From Thioalkalivibrio sp. HK1 (GTDB lineage Bacteria; Pseudomonadota; Gammaproteobacteria; HK1), in contig JFBG01000023.1 of assembly GCA_000583135.1 (NCBI GenBank), forward strand, positions 43,018-107,017: a stretch of 64,000 nucleotides of DNA. Direction: 5' to 3'. Under the pieces are notes generated by a model. The model worked only from the letters and a program-made list of their open reading frames with translations. It had not been told where the DNA came from and made no database searches. The position numbers and the translations under genes are program-made. Below, piece after piece: positions 10,415 through 20,220 of the stretch; within the stretch, counting starts at the first letter, position 1, and every line of letters starts with the position of its first letter.

Positions 10415-11295
10415 ACGAGCCGAGTCCTTCTCCGGATCGGGAGATGCAAGGAACGACCGATGCGGATCGAGTACCCGGACGCCGACGGGTCTTTTTCGTC
10501 TCCGACAGCACCGGAATCACCGCCGGCACCTTGGGCAATGCGCTTTTGAGTCAGTTCGAGCATGTCGATTTCATCATGGTGACCATTCCCTTCATCACCG
10601 ATGCCTCGCAAGCGGTCAGTGCCGTCGGGCGTATCGATGCCGCGGCCAAAGAGGACGCGCAACGACCGATCGTTTTCAGCACGCTGGCCGACTCCAAACT
10701 GCACGAGATCATCGCCCGGAGCCGGGCCTTGGTCTTCGATCTCTTTCGCACCTTCATCGGAGCGTTGGAACAAGAGCTGCACTCCGACCCCAGCCGGGCG
10801 GCGGGGCGTTTCCATACCGTATCCAATCGCGCCTACTACGAGGGTCGGATCGGGGCGGTGGAGTTCGCCCTTGCGCACGATGACGGCGCCGGGGTTCGCA
10901 GCTACCACGAAGCCCAGATCATCCTGATCGGGGTCTCTCGCTCGGGCAAGACCCCGACCAGCGTCTACCTTGCGATGCAGTTCGGGATCAAAGCCGCCAA
11001 CTATCCGTTGACCGAGGAGATTCTTTCCACGGGGGCCGACCTGCCATCCTTCTTGTTGGATCACCGATCGAGGCTCTTCGGCTTGACCATCCATCCCGAG
11101 CGATTGAGCGGCATTCGAACCGAACGCCGACCCAATACCATCTATGCCTCCTTCGCCCGCTGTCGCAGCGAGGTGCGAGAGGCTCAGGCGCTTTACGAGC
11201 GCCATCGCATTCCCTTCTTGGATACCAGTGCGGCTTCCGTGGAGGAGATTGCATCCAAGGCCATGAAATGTATGGGCCTTGGTCATCATGCATGA
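10411..11295 (+). CDS. ppsR: PEP synthase regulatory kinase/phosphotransferase
   Basis: This DUF299/PpsR family enzyme is bifunctional: ADP-dependent protein kinase and Pi-dependent pyrophosphorylase acting on phosphoenolpyruvate synthase. The 294 residues include [19 protein letters not shown] near the N-terminus and the nucleotide-binding [17 protein letters not shown] near residue 172, both diagnostic. ATG 10411 overlaps the accA stop and is preceded by AGGAAAGGGA. No ppsA is in the window. The gene's last codons run straight into the 11-bp tandem repeat, whose first unit includes the TGA stop. Confidence 0.9.
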   Translation: MNEPSPSPDREMQGTTDADRVPGRRRVFFVSDSTGITAGTLGNALLSQFEHVDFIMVTIPFITDASQAVSAVGRIDAAAKEDAQRPIVFSTLADSKLHEIIARSRALVFDLFRTFIGALEQELHSDPSRAAGRFHTVSNRAYYEGRIGAVEFALAHDDGAGVRSYHEAQIILIGVSRSGKTPTSVYLAMQFGIKAANYPLTEEILSTGADLPSFLLDHRSRLFGLTIHPERLSGIRTERRPNTIYASFARCRSEVREAQALYERHRIPFLDTSAASVEEIASKAMKCMGLGHHA

Positions 11296-11405
11296 TTTGG
11301 GCATGATTTGGGCATGATTTGGGCATGACTTGGGCATGACTTGGGCATGACTTGGGCATGAATCGGGCATGAATCGGGCATGAATCGGGCATGAATCGGG
11401 CATGA
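11290..11405 (+). repeat. 11-bp tandem repeat, ten units in three blocks
   Basis: Read as units starting at 11290, there are three copies of GCATGATTTGG, three of GCATGACTTGG and four of GCATGAATCGG, then a partial unit GCATGA. Variants are grouped rather than interspersed, which points to expansion by slippage or local unit duplication. The array begins inside the last codons of ppsR. Eleven bases is close to one helical turn, so every unit presents the same face of DNA. Each unit contains ATGA, so stops and starts recur in all three frames on the + strand. Confidence 0.97.
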
Positions 11406-11568
11406 GATCGCCGATGGCAGTCCTTGGGTTTTTCGACTCCCTGCGCAAAAAACCTCGCATCGACGCCTTGCCCCACCACCCCACTTGAGCGATCTTCGAA
11501 GTGACCAAGAAATCAGCGGATCAAGCCCGCCTCGGCACCATTGATCGCCCCTCGATTGGGTATCCTCG

Positions 11569-13017
11569 TTGACCGCCACCGACGATCCGAATGACTCTTC
11601 CATCGGTGTCGGTGAATCTTGGGGTCTGCAAGGCTTCGTCGATTCCTTCCCCCGATCCGCCCGCTTCGTCGTCGCCTACAGCGGCGGGCCGGATTCCTTG
11701 GCCTTGCTCCACGCATTTTCGAATCCGGCATTTTCGAACCTGCCCGCTTCTTCGATGCGGCTGCATGCCCTGCATGTCGATCATCGCTTGCATCCGGATT
11801 CCGGCGCATGGGCACTCCATTGCGAGGAGATCTGTCGGCGTTTGGGGGTGGGGTTCACGACGCTCGTCGTCGATGATGCGCCGGATCCGAAGAGCGGCCA
11901 ATCCTCTCGCAAAGATAACGAGGCGGCGGCAAGGCAAGCGCGCTACGCCCTGTTCGAGTCCTTTATCGATACCGATGATGTGCTGTGCACCGCCCATAGC
12001 GAGGACGATCAGGCCGAGACCCTCTTGATCAATCTCTTTCGCGGGAGCGGAGCCCAAGGACTTGGCGCCATCCCGGCGCTTCGTCCGCTAGGAGCGGGGC
12101 AGGTGGCAAGACCGCTGCTTTCGATCCCCCGCCAGGCGTTGCGCGCCTACGCCAAGAGCACCGGTTTTGCGACGATCGACGATCCGGCCAACGACGATCG
12201 GCGTTTCGTTCGCGCCCTTTTGCGGCATCGAGCGATACCGGAGATTTCCCGGCGCTGGCCCAATATCCACCAATCATTGGCGCGCACCGCAAGACTCGTT
12301 CGAGAATCCGTTTCGCTCAACGAGGCATTGGCGCGGATCGATCTCGAAGCCGCCGGGGTCGATCATGAAAAGAGCGTTGCCCTTCGAACCCTCGATACGA
12401 GCGCTTTGGTCGATCTCGAACCTGCGCGAAAGCGCAATGCCATCGCTTTTTGGCTGCGTCGCAACGGTATCGCCCCCCCTTCGGCTCGCCGAATGGAGGA
12501 GATCGCCGGACCCGTGCTCGATGCGCGGTCGGATGCATCTCCTTGCGTACGGCTGGGACAATGGGATCTGCGGCGCTATCGAAGCGGGCTCTGGCTCGTC
12601 TCCCACCACCGCCCTCAGGTTCTCGACTGCGGTCCCCATCCATGGACGATCCCCGATCCCCTCGTCTTCCCCCACGGGGTTTTAAATGCGCTCGAAGCGC
12701 CCCCGATATCGCCATCTGCGTCTTCATCCACGGGGGGATACCCACCTCAAGCCTTCCCCCTCATCGATGCGGACGTGGTTCGAGGATCGATCGAAGTGCA
12801 TTTTCGTCAATCGCCCTGCGTTCTAAAGGGGCATCGTTCCGCATCGCTCAAAAAGCGCTTTCAGCGACTTCGCATCCCGCCGTGGGAGAGAGATCGAATT
12901 CCCTTGATCCACATCGACGGGGCGCTGGCCGCGATCGGAGGGGATTGGGTCGATCCGTATTTCGCCCCGCCATCCGGAGCGAAAGGACTGCGCATCGTTT
13001 GGGAACCGCTTGGTTGA
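11569..13017 (+). CDS. tilS: tRNA(Ile)-lysidine synthase
   Basis: TilS uses ATP to attach lysine to C34 of tRNA-Ile(CAU), changing it to an AUA decoder. The N-terminal PP-loop VAYSGGPDSLALLHA (residues about 34-48), HVDHRLHPDSGAW, EDDQAETLLINLFRGSG and the C-terminal TilS domain (FRQSPCVLKGHRSASLKKRF, WVDPYF) give a full-length 482-residue protein. TTG 11569 is the most upstream start and lacks a clear ribosome site, so the exact start is uncertain. The end overlaps an extension of the mtaB frame. Confidence 0.92.
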   Translation: MTATDDPNDSSIGVGESWGLQGFVDSFPRSARFVVAYSGGPDSLALLHAFSNPAFSNLPASSMRLHALHVDHRLHPDSGAWALHCEEICRRLGVGFTTLVVDDAPDPKSGQSSRKDNEAAARQARYALFESFIDTDDVLCTAHSEDDQAETLLINLFRGSGAQGLGAIPALRPLGAGQVARPLLSIPRQALRAYAKSTGFATIDDPANDDRRFVRALLRHRAIPEISRRWPNIHQSLARTARLVRESVSLNEALARIDLEAAGVDHEKSVALRTLDTSALVDLEPARKRNAIAFWLRRNGIAPPSARRMEEIAGPVLDARSDASPCVRLGQWDLRRYRSGLWLVSHHRPQVLDCGPHPWTIPDPLVFPHGVLNALEAPPISPSASSSTGGYPPQAFPLIDADVVRGSIEVHFRQSPCVLKGHRSASLKKRFQRLRIPPWERDRIPLIHIDGALAAIGGDWVDPYFAPPSGAKGLRIVWEPLG

Positions 13018-13246
13018 AAAGTCTCCTTGGTTGCGAACCCACCGCATGCCAATCCCGATCGATCCTTCATCGGAGAATCGTAAGGAAAAATCTTTTCCTC
13101 GAAGGCGCACCGAGGCAAAGCCGAATCATCGAAAAAGACCCTCCGGCCCCGAGATTGAAGATGAGGATATAGAATTCCCGAATTCGTTTTCCTCCATCGC
13201 CCCCCCCGCGTCCCTGTCATTGCTTCTTCGATCGGTCCATCGCCCC

Positions 13247-14665
13247 ATGCAGCAACGTATCTCCTATCACACCTTCGGCTGTCGGCTCAATCAATACGAT
13301 ACCGAGGCGATTCGCACCCTGTTGGGCAACGAGTACGAGACGGCAAAGGAGGGCGAAGAGGCCCAAATCCACCTCGTCAACACTTGTAGCGTCACCGCCC
13401 GCGCCGACGCCACGGCGCGCAAGGCGATCGCGCGCATCCATCGCGAGTCCCCCGCAGCGAAGATCGTGGTCACCGGATGCTATGCGCAGCGGGCGCCGGA
13501 AGAGCTCGCAGCCTTGCCCGGGGTATCGCTGGTCGTCGGCGCCGCGGATCGCGCCCGCATCAAAGCCTTGGTGGATCGATTGGACAATGCCCCCGGAGCG
13601 CTTCCCAACTCGCCGTTGATCGCAGTCTCCCCGATATGGACGGCGAAGAGCTTCCTCGAGGTCTCGATCACCGAAATGACCGAGCACTCCCGGGCTTTCG
13701 TCAAAGTGCAAGAGGGCTGTAACGAGGCTTGTACTTTTTGCATCGTCCCTCAAACCCGCGGCCCCTCGAGAAGCCGTCCCTTCGAGGGCGTTATCGAGCA
13801 AGTTCGCGCTCTGGTGGGTAGCGGCTATTGCGAAGTGGTTCTCACCGGGGTGCACTTGGGCGATTACGGTCTCGACCTGCCTGATCGCCGTCGCCTCCTT
13901 CCCGATCTGATCGAGTCCATCTTGGCCCTCGACGGAATCGAGCGATTCCGGTTGAGCTCCATCGAACCGGCCTCGATCAGCGACGATATCATCGAGTTGA
14001 TGGCCTCGTCCCCGGTCTTCGCCCGCCACTTTCATATTCCCTTTCAAAGCGGCAGCGACAGCGTGCTCGAGCGGATGAAGAGAAGGTACAAGGCCAAGGA
14101 ATTCGACGATCTGATCCGACGAATCAGCGAAAGGATCCCCGATTGCGGGATCGGCACCGACGTGATCTGCGGCTTCCCCGGCGAAAGCGATGACGATTTT
14201 CTTCGCACCTTCGACTATGTACAGACATTGCCGATCACCTACGTGCACGCCTTCACCTATTCCACCCGCCCCGGCTCGCAAGCCGAGCATTTCGGCGATC
14301 AAGTCCCGGGGGATATCCGCAAACGCCGCACTCGGGCACTCAAAAAACTCTCGTCGGATAAAAACCGCCGATTCGCCGAGCGCCACCTACAAAGGACACT
14401 GGATGTACTGATAGAACCCACCCGCCGGGGAGGGATGATCAAGCAAAGCGGGTGGAGCGATAACTACCTCAAAGTCGAGATCGAAAACGAATCGACCGAA
14501 TCATCGCAACTCGATTCGCAAATCAACAAAGATCGAGGGCACTCGAAGATCCAATCCATTCGGATCACTTCTTTGAACGCGGACGGCACCCTCAAAGGAA
14601 TACCGATCGATAGCGGCATCAATAGCAAGCCCGAGACCCCGATCCATTCAAAATCACTGCGATAA
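13247..14665 (+). CDS. mtaB: tRNA t6A37 methylthiotransferase MtaB
   Basis: This is a radical-SAM methylthiotransferase converting t6A37 to ms2t6A37. The N-terminal UPF0004 domain starts ISYHTFGCRLNQYDTEA and holds cluster cysteines in GCRLN, NTCSVT and TGCYAQR. The radical SAM motif CNEACTFC follows, then a C-terminal TRAM-like region. Using ATG 13247 gives 472 residues. The frame is open to a TTG at 13010, but those residues look non-native. The last ~70 residues are polar, Ser/Asn-rich and unlike the usual C-terminus. The other tRNA-modification gene, tilS, lies directly upstream. Confidence 0.88.
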   Translation: MQQRISYHTFGCRLNQYDTEAIRTLLGNEYETAKEGEEAQIHLVNTCSVTARADATARKAIARIHRESPAAKIVVTGCYAQRAPEELAALPGVSLVVGAADRARIKALVDRLDNAPGALPNSPLIAVSPIWTAKSFLEVSITEMTEHSRAFVKVQEGCNEACTFCIVPQTRGPSRSRPFEGVIEQVRALVGSGYCEVVLTGVHLGDYGLDLPDRRRLLPDLIESILALDGIERFRLSSIEPASISDDIIELMASSPVFARHFHIPFQSGSDSVLERMKRRYKAKEFDDLIRRISERIPDCGIGTDVICGFPGESDDDFLRTFDYVQTLPITYVHAFTYSTRPGSQAEHFGDQVPGDIRKRRTRALKKLSSDKNRRFAERHLQRTLDVLIEPTRRGGMIKQSGWSDNYLKVEIENESTESSQLDSQINKDRGHSKIQSIRITSLNADGTLKGIPIDSGINSKPETPIHSKSLR

Positions 14666-14902
14666 TCGAATTCGCCACCATCATCTTTTATATCGACCGA
14701 CCAACGAAAAGTCAATCAATGCCTCTTATCGTGACATTTTGATAAGCGGCACGATATAGATTCAAAATTCCCCACCAAGGCATTTCTTTCCAATGATATA
14801 TCGCCCGATCATTCAAGAAAAGCGATATGAAAAATCCTTTATATAAAAATCCCATCGCCCATTACCAACCACTTGACCAAAGGCTTTCTTTGGAAAAGAA
14901 AG

Positions 14903-15442
14903 TCAACCGATAGAATCCACCCCCTTGGCATCCCCTCGTCGCCGCTCGAAAGCAACACGATAGAGCCCCGCCAACTCCCGCCAAGGCTCCTCGCTCCAAT
15001 AACGCACCGCCCGCCCGCTAGGAGAGGGCAGAACGAAAATTCTCGTTCGACCGATGCAAGTATCTTGCAGCCCGTAATCACAGCGAGAAACCCTCAAATA
15101 TTCTTGCGCCGCCCGTTTGCTGGTAAACGCCAAATAATCGGGAGAAAAGCGTCGAATTTTTCCTTCGAGCGCACCGGGATCGAAAGCCGCAGAATTAAGC
15201 GAATGATCCGCCCCATGCTCGGTCTTGTTGAGATCGGTCAACCCGATTCCATAACCCAGCAGTTCGGGATACTCACCCGGAGAAAGCCGACGCTCGGTAA
15301 ACCCGACACTATCGAGCACCGCATAAAAACGATTCCCCGGATGCGCATAATAAGCCCGCCGACGATAAGACTCATCGCTCAAAGCCGTACCGCAAAACAC
15401 CAATACCAGATTCTCCTCCAATAAATCATCGACAAGCATCAT
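14903..15442 (-). CDS. mug: G/U mismatch-specific DNA glycosylase
   Basis: Mug-type uracil-DNA glycosylase excises uracil or ethenocytosine from mismatches with guanine. The 179-residue protein has LVFCGTALSD near the N-terminus and then YAHPGNRFYAVLDSVG, GYGIGLTDLNKTEHGAD and a C-terminal VLPSPSGRA, the positions of the nucleotide-flipping and binding motifs in the Mug/TDG family. The common GINPG motif is replaced by FCGTALS. Two adjacent ATGs (15442 and 15439) could serve as start. It follows nrdJb on the same strand by 94 bp. Confidence 0.87.
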   Translation of the reverse strand: MMLVDDLLEENLVLVFCGTALSDESYRRRAYYAHPGNRFYAVLDSVGFTERRLSPGEYPELLGYGIGLTDLNKTEHGADHSLNSAAFDPGALEGKIRRFSPDYLAFTSKRAAQEYLRVSRCDYGLQDTCIGRTRIFVLPSPSGRAVRYWSEEPWRELAGLYRVAFERRRGDAKGVDSIG

Positions 15443-15536
15443 GGCTGCGATCCGAAAAAATGCTACCGGCTCGCCCGCTTATCGATCACGAAATTTTTGC
15501 GGTATCAATCATACATTTTGGGATCTATCTATCGTA

Positions 15537-16241
15537 TCAACCACATTTCGAGTCGCCGCAAGCCAAGCAGGTCATGCAGCCGTCCATGCGGATGACGGCG
15601 ATGGTGTGGCATTTTTCGCAAAGACTGGAGCCTTCGGGGAATCTCGCTTCTTCGCCATCATCGGCAGGGCTGACGATGCCTTTGGCGGCTTCGTAGCGCA
15701 TTCTGAGATCGTCGAGGTATTCTTGTCGGTGTTCGTCGATTTCCGGATCCGAGAGCATGCCGATTTTGCGCAGGTGGGTTTCGACGACATCTCCGATCTC
15801 GGCGACCAATGAGGGGACATAACGGCCGCCTTTTTTCAGATAACCGCCTTTGGGATCGAAAACCGAGTGCATCTCCTCGACCAAGAAGGTGACATCACCG
15901 CCTTTGCGAAAGACGGCGGACATGATGCGGGTGAGGGCGACGATCCATTGGAAATGTTCCATATTCTTGGAGTTGATGAATATCTCGAAGGGTTGTCGGT
16001 GTTCGTGCTCCGTCCCTCGATTGAGCACCATATCGTTGATGGTGATATATAGAGCGTGTTCGGAAAAAGGGGGCTTGATCTTATAGGTCGAGCCGAGAAG
16101 CACATCGGGGCGCTCGAGCTTCTCGTGCATGCGGATGATTTCCGCTTTCGGTTCGGGCTTCGGCTCTGTGGGGGCAGATTGATTTTCTTTCCCGGGCTTG
16201 ATGCCGTAGCCGATGATCTTCTTGTCGATTTTTGTACCCAT
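15537..16241 (-). CDS. nrdJb: B12-dependent ribonucleotide reductase, C-terminal subunit
   Basis: The 234-residue protein corresponds to the separate C-terminal piece of class II ribonucleotide reductase, as in the split NrdJa/NrdJb of Pseudomonas aeruginosa. It starts GTKIDKKIIGYGIKP, contains a domain with GGDVTFLVEEMHSVFDPKGG, and ends in a cysteine-rich tail with CEKC, CMTC and CGDSKC. That tail probably supplies zinc ligands and the redox cysteines that re-reduce the active site. It lies 119 bp downstream of nrdJa on the same strand. Confidence 0.88.
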   Translation of the reverse strand: MGTKIDKKIIGYGIKPGKENQSAPTEPKPEPKAEIIRMHEKLERPDVLLGSTYKIKPPFSEHALYITINDMVLNRGTEHEHRQPFEIFINSKNMEHFQWIVALTRIMSAVFRKGGDVTFLVEEMHSVFDPKGGYLKKGGRYVPSLVAEIGDVVETHLRKIGMLSDPEIDEHRQEYLDDLRMRYEAAKGIVSPADDGEEARFPEGSSLCEKCHTIAVIRMDGCMTCLACGDSKCG

Positions 16242-16360
16242 GATCTTGGCTCGAATCCGAGTGAATCCCTGCAGTTGAGTGAACGCTCGTTGAATGAAAC
16301 CAAGCGTTGAAAGATCAAAGACTCCGATACATCAACCTGCGAGCATCAAGATATCGATCC

Positions 16361-18616
16361 TCAAAATCGACCGTAATAACCCTCTTTGATGGCATCATAG
16401 AGATTGGCGGCGGTATGCGATTCGCCATCATATTCGATCTCTTCATTTCCCTTGACCTCCACGATCGAACCATCCTCCAACTCGAATTGATAGACGGTAT
16501 TTTCCAGATCTTCCTCTTTGACCAAAACCCCTTGGAAGGCAGCGGGGTTGAAGCGAAAGGTGGTGCAACCTTTGAGTCCTTTTTCATAAGCATAGTGATA
16601 GGTATTTTTGAAATCATCGAAGGGATAGTCGGAGGGGATATTGACGGTTTTGGATATCGAAGAGTCCACCCAGCGTTGCGCAGCGGCTTGGATGTCGATA
16701 TGTTGTCGAGGCGTGATATCGTCGGCGGCGACGAAATAATCGGGGAGCGAGGAATCGCCCTCTCGATCGCTTCCTTGATGGCCTCGTCGGGGCATCGCAT
16801 CCGGATCCACCAGCGCCCGCCACGCAAGCAGTTCGAAGGAAAAAACATCGACCTTCTCCTTGCTTTTGCGCCCGGAGCGGATCACATTGCGGGAATAGTG
16901 GTGGGCGAAACTCGGCTCGATGCCGTTGCTTGCGTTATTGGCCAGAGAAAGGGAGATGGTTCCGGTGGGGGCGATCGAGCTGTGATGGGTGAAGCGCGCC
17001 CCATGCTCGGCGAGATCGTCGATCAAATGGCTGTCGACTTCCGCGATGCGCTGCATATAGCGGCTGTAGCGGGCATGCAAAACCTTGCCCTTGATGGTGT
17101 CGCCGACCTTGTGGCCATCGCGCGCCATTTCCGGGCGCCGAGCGAGCATCTCTCGGGTGACCTCGAAGGATTCCTCCATGATCGGGGCGGGGCCTTTTTC
17201 CCGGCTCAGATCCAGCGCGGCGCGCCAACCGGCCAGTGCCATCTCTTTGCTGACCTTCTCGGTGAAGGCAACGGATTCTTTCGAGCCGTAGGCCATGCGC
17301 AGCATCGTCAAGGTGGAGCCCAAACCGAGAAAGCCCATGCCATGCCGCCGCTTGCGCTTGATCTCCACCGCTTGTTCGGGCAAGGGGAGTCCGTTGATCT
17401 CGACCACATTATCGAGCATCCGAGTGAAGACGGTGACCGCCTCTTCGAAGACCTTCCAGTCGAAACGCGCCCGCTCGGTGAAGGGATCGCGCACGAAACG
17501 GGTGAGATTGATCGAACCCAGCAAACAGGAGCCATAAGGCGGCAAGGGCTGCTCGCCGCAAGGGTTGGTGGCGCGAATATTCTCGCAGAACCAGTTGTTG
17601 TTCATCTCGTTGATGGCATCGATCAGGACGAAACCGGGCTCTGCGAAGTCATAAGTCGAGGACATCACCACATCCCAAATCCGCCTTGCCTTCATCCGAC
17701 GATAGACACGACAGGCCACATCGCCCCTTTCGTTTTTCACATAGTCGTCATCGATCGGCCAATGCCGCCAGATCACTTCTTGCGTATCTTTCAAGTCGAT
17801 GCCATCGGCTTCGACCTCGGAGCGGGTGAGGGGAAATGCCAGATTCCACTCGGCGTCGTCGCGCACCGCTTCCATGAAGTCATGGGTGATCAGCAACGAG
17901 AGGTTGAACTGCCGCAGGCGACCGTCCTCGCGCTTGGCGCGGATGAAATCGAGGACGTCGGGATGGCCGACATCGAAGGTCGCCATCTGCGCTCCCCGTC
18001 GCCCCCCGGCGGAGGAGACGGTGAAACACATTCGATCGTAGATATCCATGAACGAGAGCGGTCCGGAGGTATAGGCTCCCGCACCGGTGACATAAGCCCC
18101 GCTAGGGCGCAGGGTCGAGAATTCATAGCCGATCCCGCAGCCCGCTTTCAGCGTAAGTCCGGCCTCGTGGACCTTGCCGAGGATATCGTTCATCGAGTCC
18201 TCGATGGTGCCCGAGACGGTGCAATTGATGGTCGATGTCGCCGGTTTGTGCTCGGTGGCGCCAGCGTTGGAAAGAACCCTTCCGGCGGGCGTCACCCCTT
18301 GGCGAAGCGCCCACAGGAAGCGTTCATACCAAAATTCCCGCTCGCTCTCAACCTCAACCTTGGCCAAGGCCCGGGCCACCCGCTGGAAGGTGGCATCGAT
18401 ATCGCGATCCAATGGCGTTCCATCGCGCGCGATCAATCGATATTTGTTCTCCCAGATATCGAACGAGGCAGGTTGGAGGGGGATATCGGCGACCCCCGAG
18501 GGAAGTACGGGCGAGTCATCCCCCGCTTCGAAGTCGGCTTTGCGCGGAGAGGCCGCAGGAGAATCCACGAAGAATTCCGCCACGGAAGCCGCGCCGGCAG
18601 TCATCGAATGGTTCAT
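16361..18616 (-). CDS. nrdJa: B12-dependent ribonucleotide reductase, catalytic subunit
   Basis: Class II ribonucleotide reductase makes dNTPs with adenosylcobalamin and needs no oxygen. From ATG 18616 the protein has 751 residues. Active-site landmarks are INCTVSGTIEDSM, the GCGIGYEFSTLRPSGAYV loop, GGRRGAQMATFDVGHPDV, NPCGEQPLPPYGSCLLGSI (active-site Cys and Glu) and APTGTISLSLANNASNGIEP. A TTG at 18667 would add 17 residues but would place the leader inverted repeat inside the gene. nrdJb follows downstream. Confidence 0.93.
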   Translation of the reverse strand: MNHSMTAGAASVAEFFVDSPAASPRKADFEAGDDSPVLPSGVADIPLQPASFDIWENKYRLIARDGTPLDRDIDATFQRVARALAKVEVESEREFWYERFLWALRQGVTPAGRVLSNAGATEHKPATSTINCTVSGTIEDSMNDILGKVHEAGLTLKAGCGIGYEFSTLRPSGAYVTGAGAYTSGPLSFMDIYDRMCFTVSSAGGRRGAQMATFDVGHPDVLDFIRAKREDGRLRQFNLSLLITHDFMEAVRDDAEWNLAFPLTRSEVEADGIDLKDTQEVIWRHWPIDDDYVKNERGDVACRVYRRMKARRIWDVVMSSTYDFAEPGFVLIDAINEMNNNWFCENIRATNPCGEQPLPPYGSCLLGSINLTRFVRDPFTERARFDWKVFEEAVTVFTRMLDNVVEINGLPLPEQAVEIKRKRRHGMGFLGLGSTLTMLRMAYGSKESVAFTEKVSKEMALAGWRAALDLSREKGPAPIMEESFEVTREMLARRPEMARDGHKVGDTIKGKVLHARYSRYMQRIAEVDSHLIDDLAEHGARFTHHSSIAPTGTISLSLANNASNGIEPSFAHHYSRNVIRSGRKSKEKVDVFSFELLAWRALVDPDAMPRRGHQGSDREGDSSLPDYFVAADDITPRQHIDIQAAAQRWVDSSISKTVNIPSDYPFDDFKNTYHYAYEKGLKGCTTFRFNPAAFQGVLVKEEDLENTVYQFELEDGSIVEVKGNEEIEYDGESHTAANLYDAIKEGYYGRF

Positions 18617-18640
18617 TTCCAATCTCTCGTCTTTTTGAAA

Positions 18641-18662
18641 TCTTCCCTGTAGATAGGGAAGA
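18641..18662 (-). promoter_or_regulatory. Perfect inverted repeat in the nrdJa leader
   Basis: TCTTCCCT and AGGGAAGA form a perfect 8-bp inverted repeat around a 6-base spacer, 25-46 bases before the nrdJa ATG. It could be a hairpin in the mRNA leader or a dimeric repressor site. It does not resemble the NrdR-box consensus I know, and no cobalamin riboswitch was recognised nearby. Confidence 0.5.
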
Positions 18663-19470
18663 TCCAAGTGATTAGAAAATCAAAAGAACCGGGCAAAAAT
18701 AGTGCATATCGTTATTTTTTCACGATTTTTGCCAGATCCCTCGAATTTGAAATCGCTTTGCAGCAAGACAGTAAAAGGTTGACCTGTGATTGATTCTTCT
18801 TATTAGGACATGTCAACAGCTTTTCAAACTTGGCGAAACGAGCCATTTCCTGCTTGGAGTGCACATGAGAATCATTGGTCGGGCGAGGAATCTACTGGGC
18901 AGAAATAGCAAAATGGAGCATCGTTGGAGAACTCCGAAGGTTCACGTTGGTTCAAGAGGGATTGGCGGTGGAAAGGCCAATCCCAAGAATCAATTCAGAG
19001 CCGCACCCAAGTCGAATTCGGGTTCACGAAAAAAAAGATCTACCTGCCATCCGAAGCAGGGCATCGCCGACATCGCTACCCCAGAAGTGGATTGGCATTA
19101 TAACGAATTTTTCTTTGAATATCCAATGCCCAAGAACTCGAGAACCTAAAGCCGAGAAGGATCGTATGTGTAGTTTTCTTCTTTTATATCAGTACTTTAT
19201 AGATATCTCTTCTAATATTTCGATTCATCGTCCCAATCTTTCGAGATGCAATTCAAGGCTCGATCCGGCGGTTGGATGACGATGTTTCGGAGGAATATCG
19301 GGGGCACTACGGGAGCGATTTGCGGACGATTTTCGCAGTTCGAGGCCTATCGGGCTTTGTCGGAGAGGGCGGATCTCTCATGTTGCCTAAGAATGAGGCT
19401 TTCGATGGTACCTCGGAGCAAGGATGCAGAGGGAAATTCCCGCGAATTATCCGCGTGAAGACACTCGATA
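18663..19470. other. Non-coding stretch between nrdJa and acpH
   Basis: About 800 bases hold no gene I can support. Part is AT-rich (about 18700-18830 and 19150-19260). The open frames here (for example 18790-19149) lack recognisable domains or ribosome sites. The nrdJa promoter should lie at the left end. Confidence 0.5.
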
Positions 19471-20067
19471 TCAGCCGTCGAGAACGAAAGCCTCGGCGAT
19501 CGCCTGCAGATCGGGCATCAGATGGAGGAAGGATCGCTCGATGGCCGGGTAGTGTTCGTCAAGGTCTCGAGCGGCGTCGGCGAGCAGGGCTTTTCCGAAG
19601 TGCGAGCGGCGGGCGAGGCCTTCGAAGGCTTGATCGAGCCCCGCTCGGTGGCGATAGATCCCCAACCATCGGCTTTCGACCATGCGCTGCAGGCGTTCTC
19701 GCTGCTTCGGGTCGCGGATCGGGAGCAGGGAGGATGTAAGTCCGATGCGATGACAGGTCTTTTCGACGAAGACATCGAATTCGATCACCGAGTGGCTCGC
19801 CCAGTTGCGGAAAAGGCAGTGGTCGAAGAAGACATCGAGGATCGCCCCGGCGTAGCGTCGACGCGGGGCGGCGATCAGCGCTTTGGCGCAGACGAAGGCG
19901 GGATGACGATCCGCATGATGGTCGATCAGTCGATGGAGCCGGATCCCGGCTTTGATTTTCGGTGAGGTACCTTCGAGAAGCGGCCCCCGAATGAGATCGG
20001 CGCAGGTGTTGCCGGTGAGGATTTCGTCATCGTCGGGGGAGAGTAGGGCGTGGGCGAGGAAGTTCAA
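19471..20067 (-). CDS. acpH: Acyl carrier protein phosphodiesterase
   Basis: AcpH removes the 4'-phosphopantetheine arm from holo-ACP. The 198-residue protein begins MNFLAHALLSPDDDEILTGN and has the HD-like metal motif region GIRLHRLIDHHADRHP, followed by YAGAILDVFFDHCLFRNW, typical of the DUF479/AcpH family. The start is TTG 20067, preceded by AAGGGGAT at a good distance. It follows ccmI by 153 bp on the same strand. Confidence 0.87.
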   Translation of the reverse strand: MNFLAHALLSPDDDEILTGNTCADLIRGPLLEGTSPKIKAGIRLHRLIDHHADRHPAFVCAKALIAAPRRRYAGAILDVFFDHCLFRNWASHSVIEFDVFVEKTCHRIGLTSSLLPIRDPKQRERLQRMVESRWLGIYRHRAGLDQAFEGLARRSHFGKALLADAARDLDEHYPAIERSFLHLMPDLQAIAEAFVLDG

Positions 20068-20220
20068 TAGTCCATCCCCTTTTTTCGGATACGTCCTTGC
20101 GAATCGGGCGATCGTTTTCGCCGTCCTCTTGCGGGTTTCTATCGGCTTTCGCCCTTCGAGGATCGACGCTCTCCCCGGTGATGGCGATCCCCCGATGTTT
20201 CGTTCGCATCCGACCGGGCT

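Noticed and set aside
11290..11405. CRISPR array
   Set aside because: Units are only 11 bp and directly adjacent with no spacers, and no cas genes are nearby.
13217..14386. Long minus-strand frames antisense to mtaB, and similar ones over the flavoprotein fusion, the AlbA gene and the ABC-F gene
   Set aside because: Each is antisense to a protein with clear motifs and shows no recognisable family.
18790..19149. Hypothetical + strand protein of 119 codons upstream of nrdJa
   Set aside because: No ribosome site, no domain and composition like non-coding DNA.
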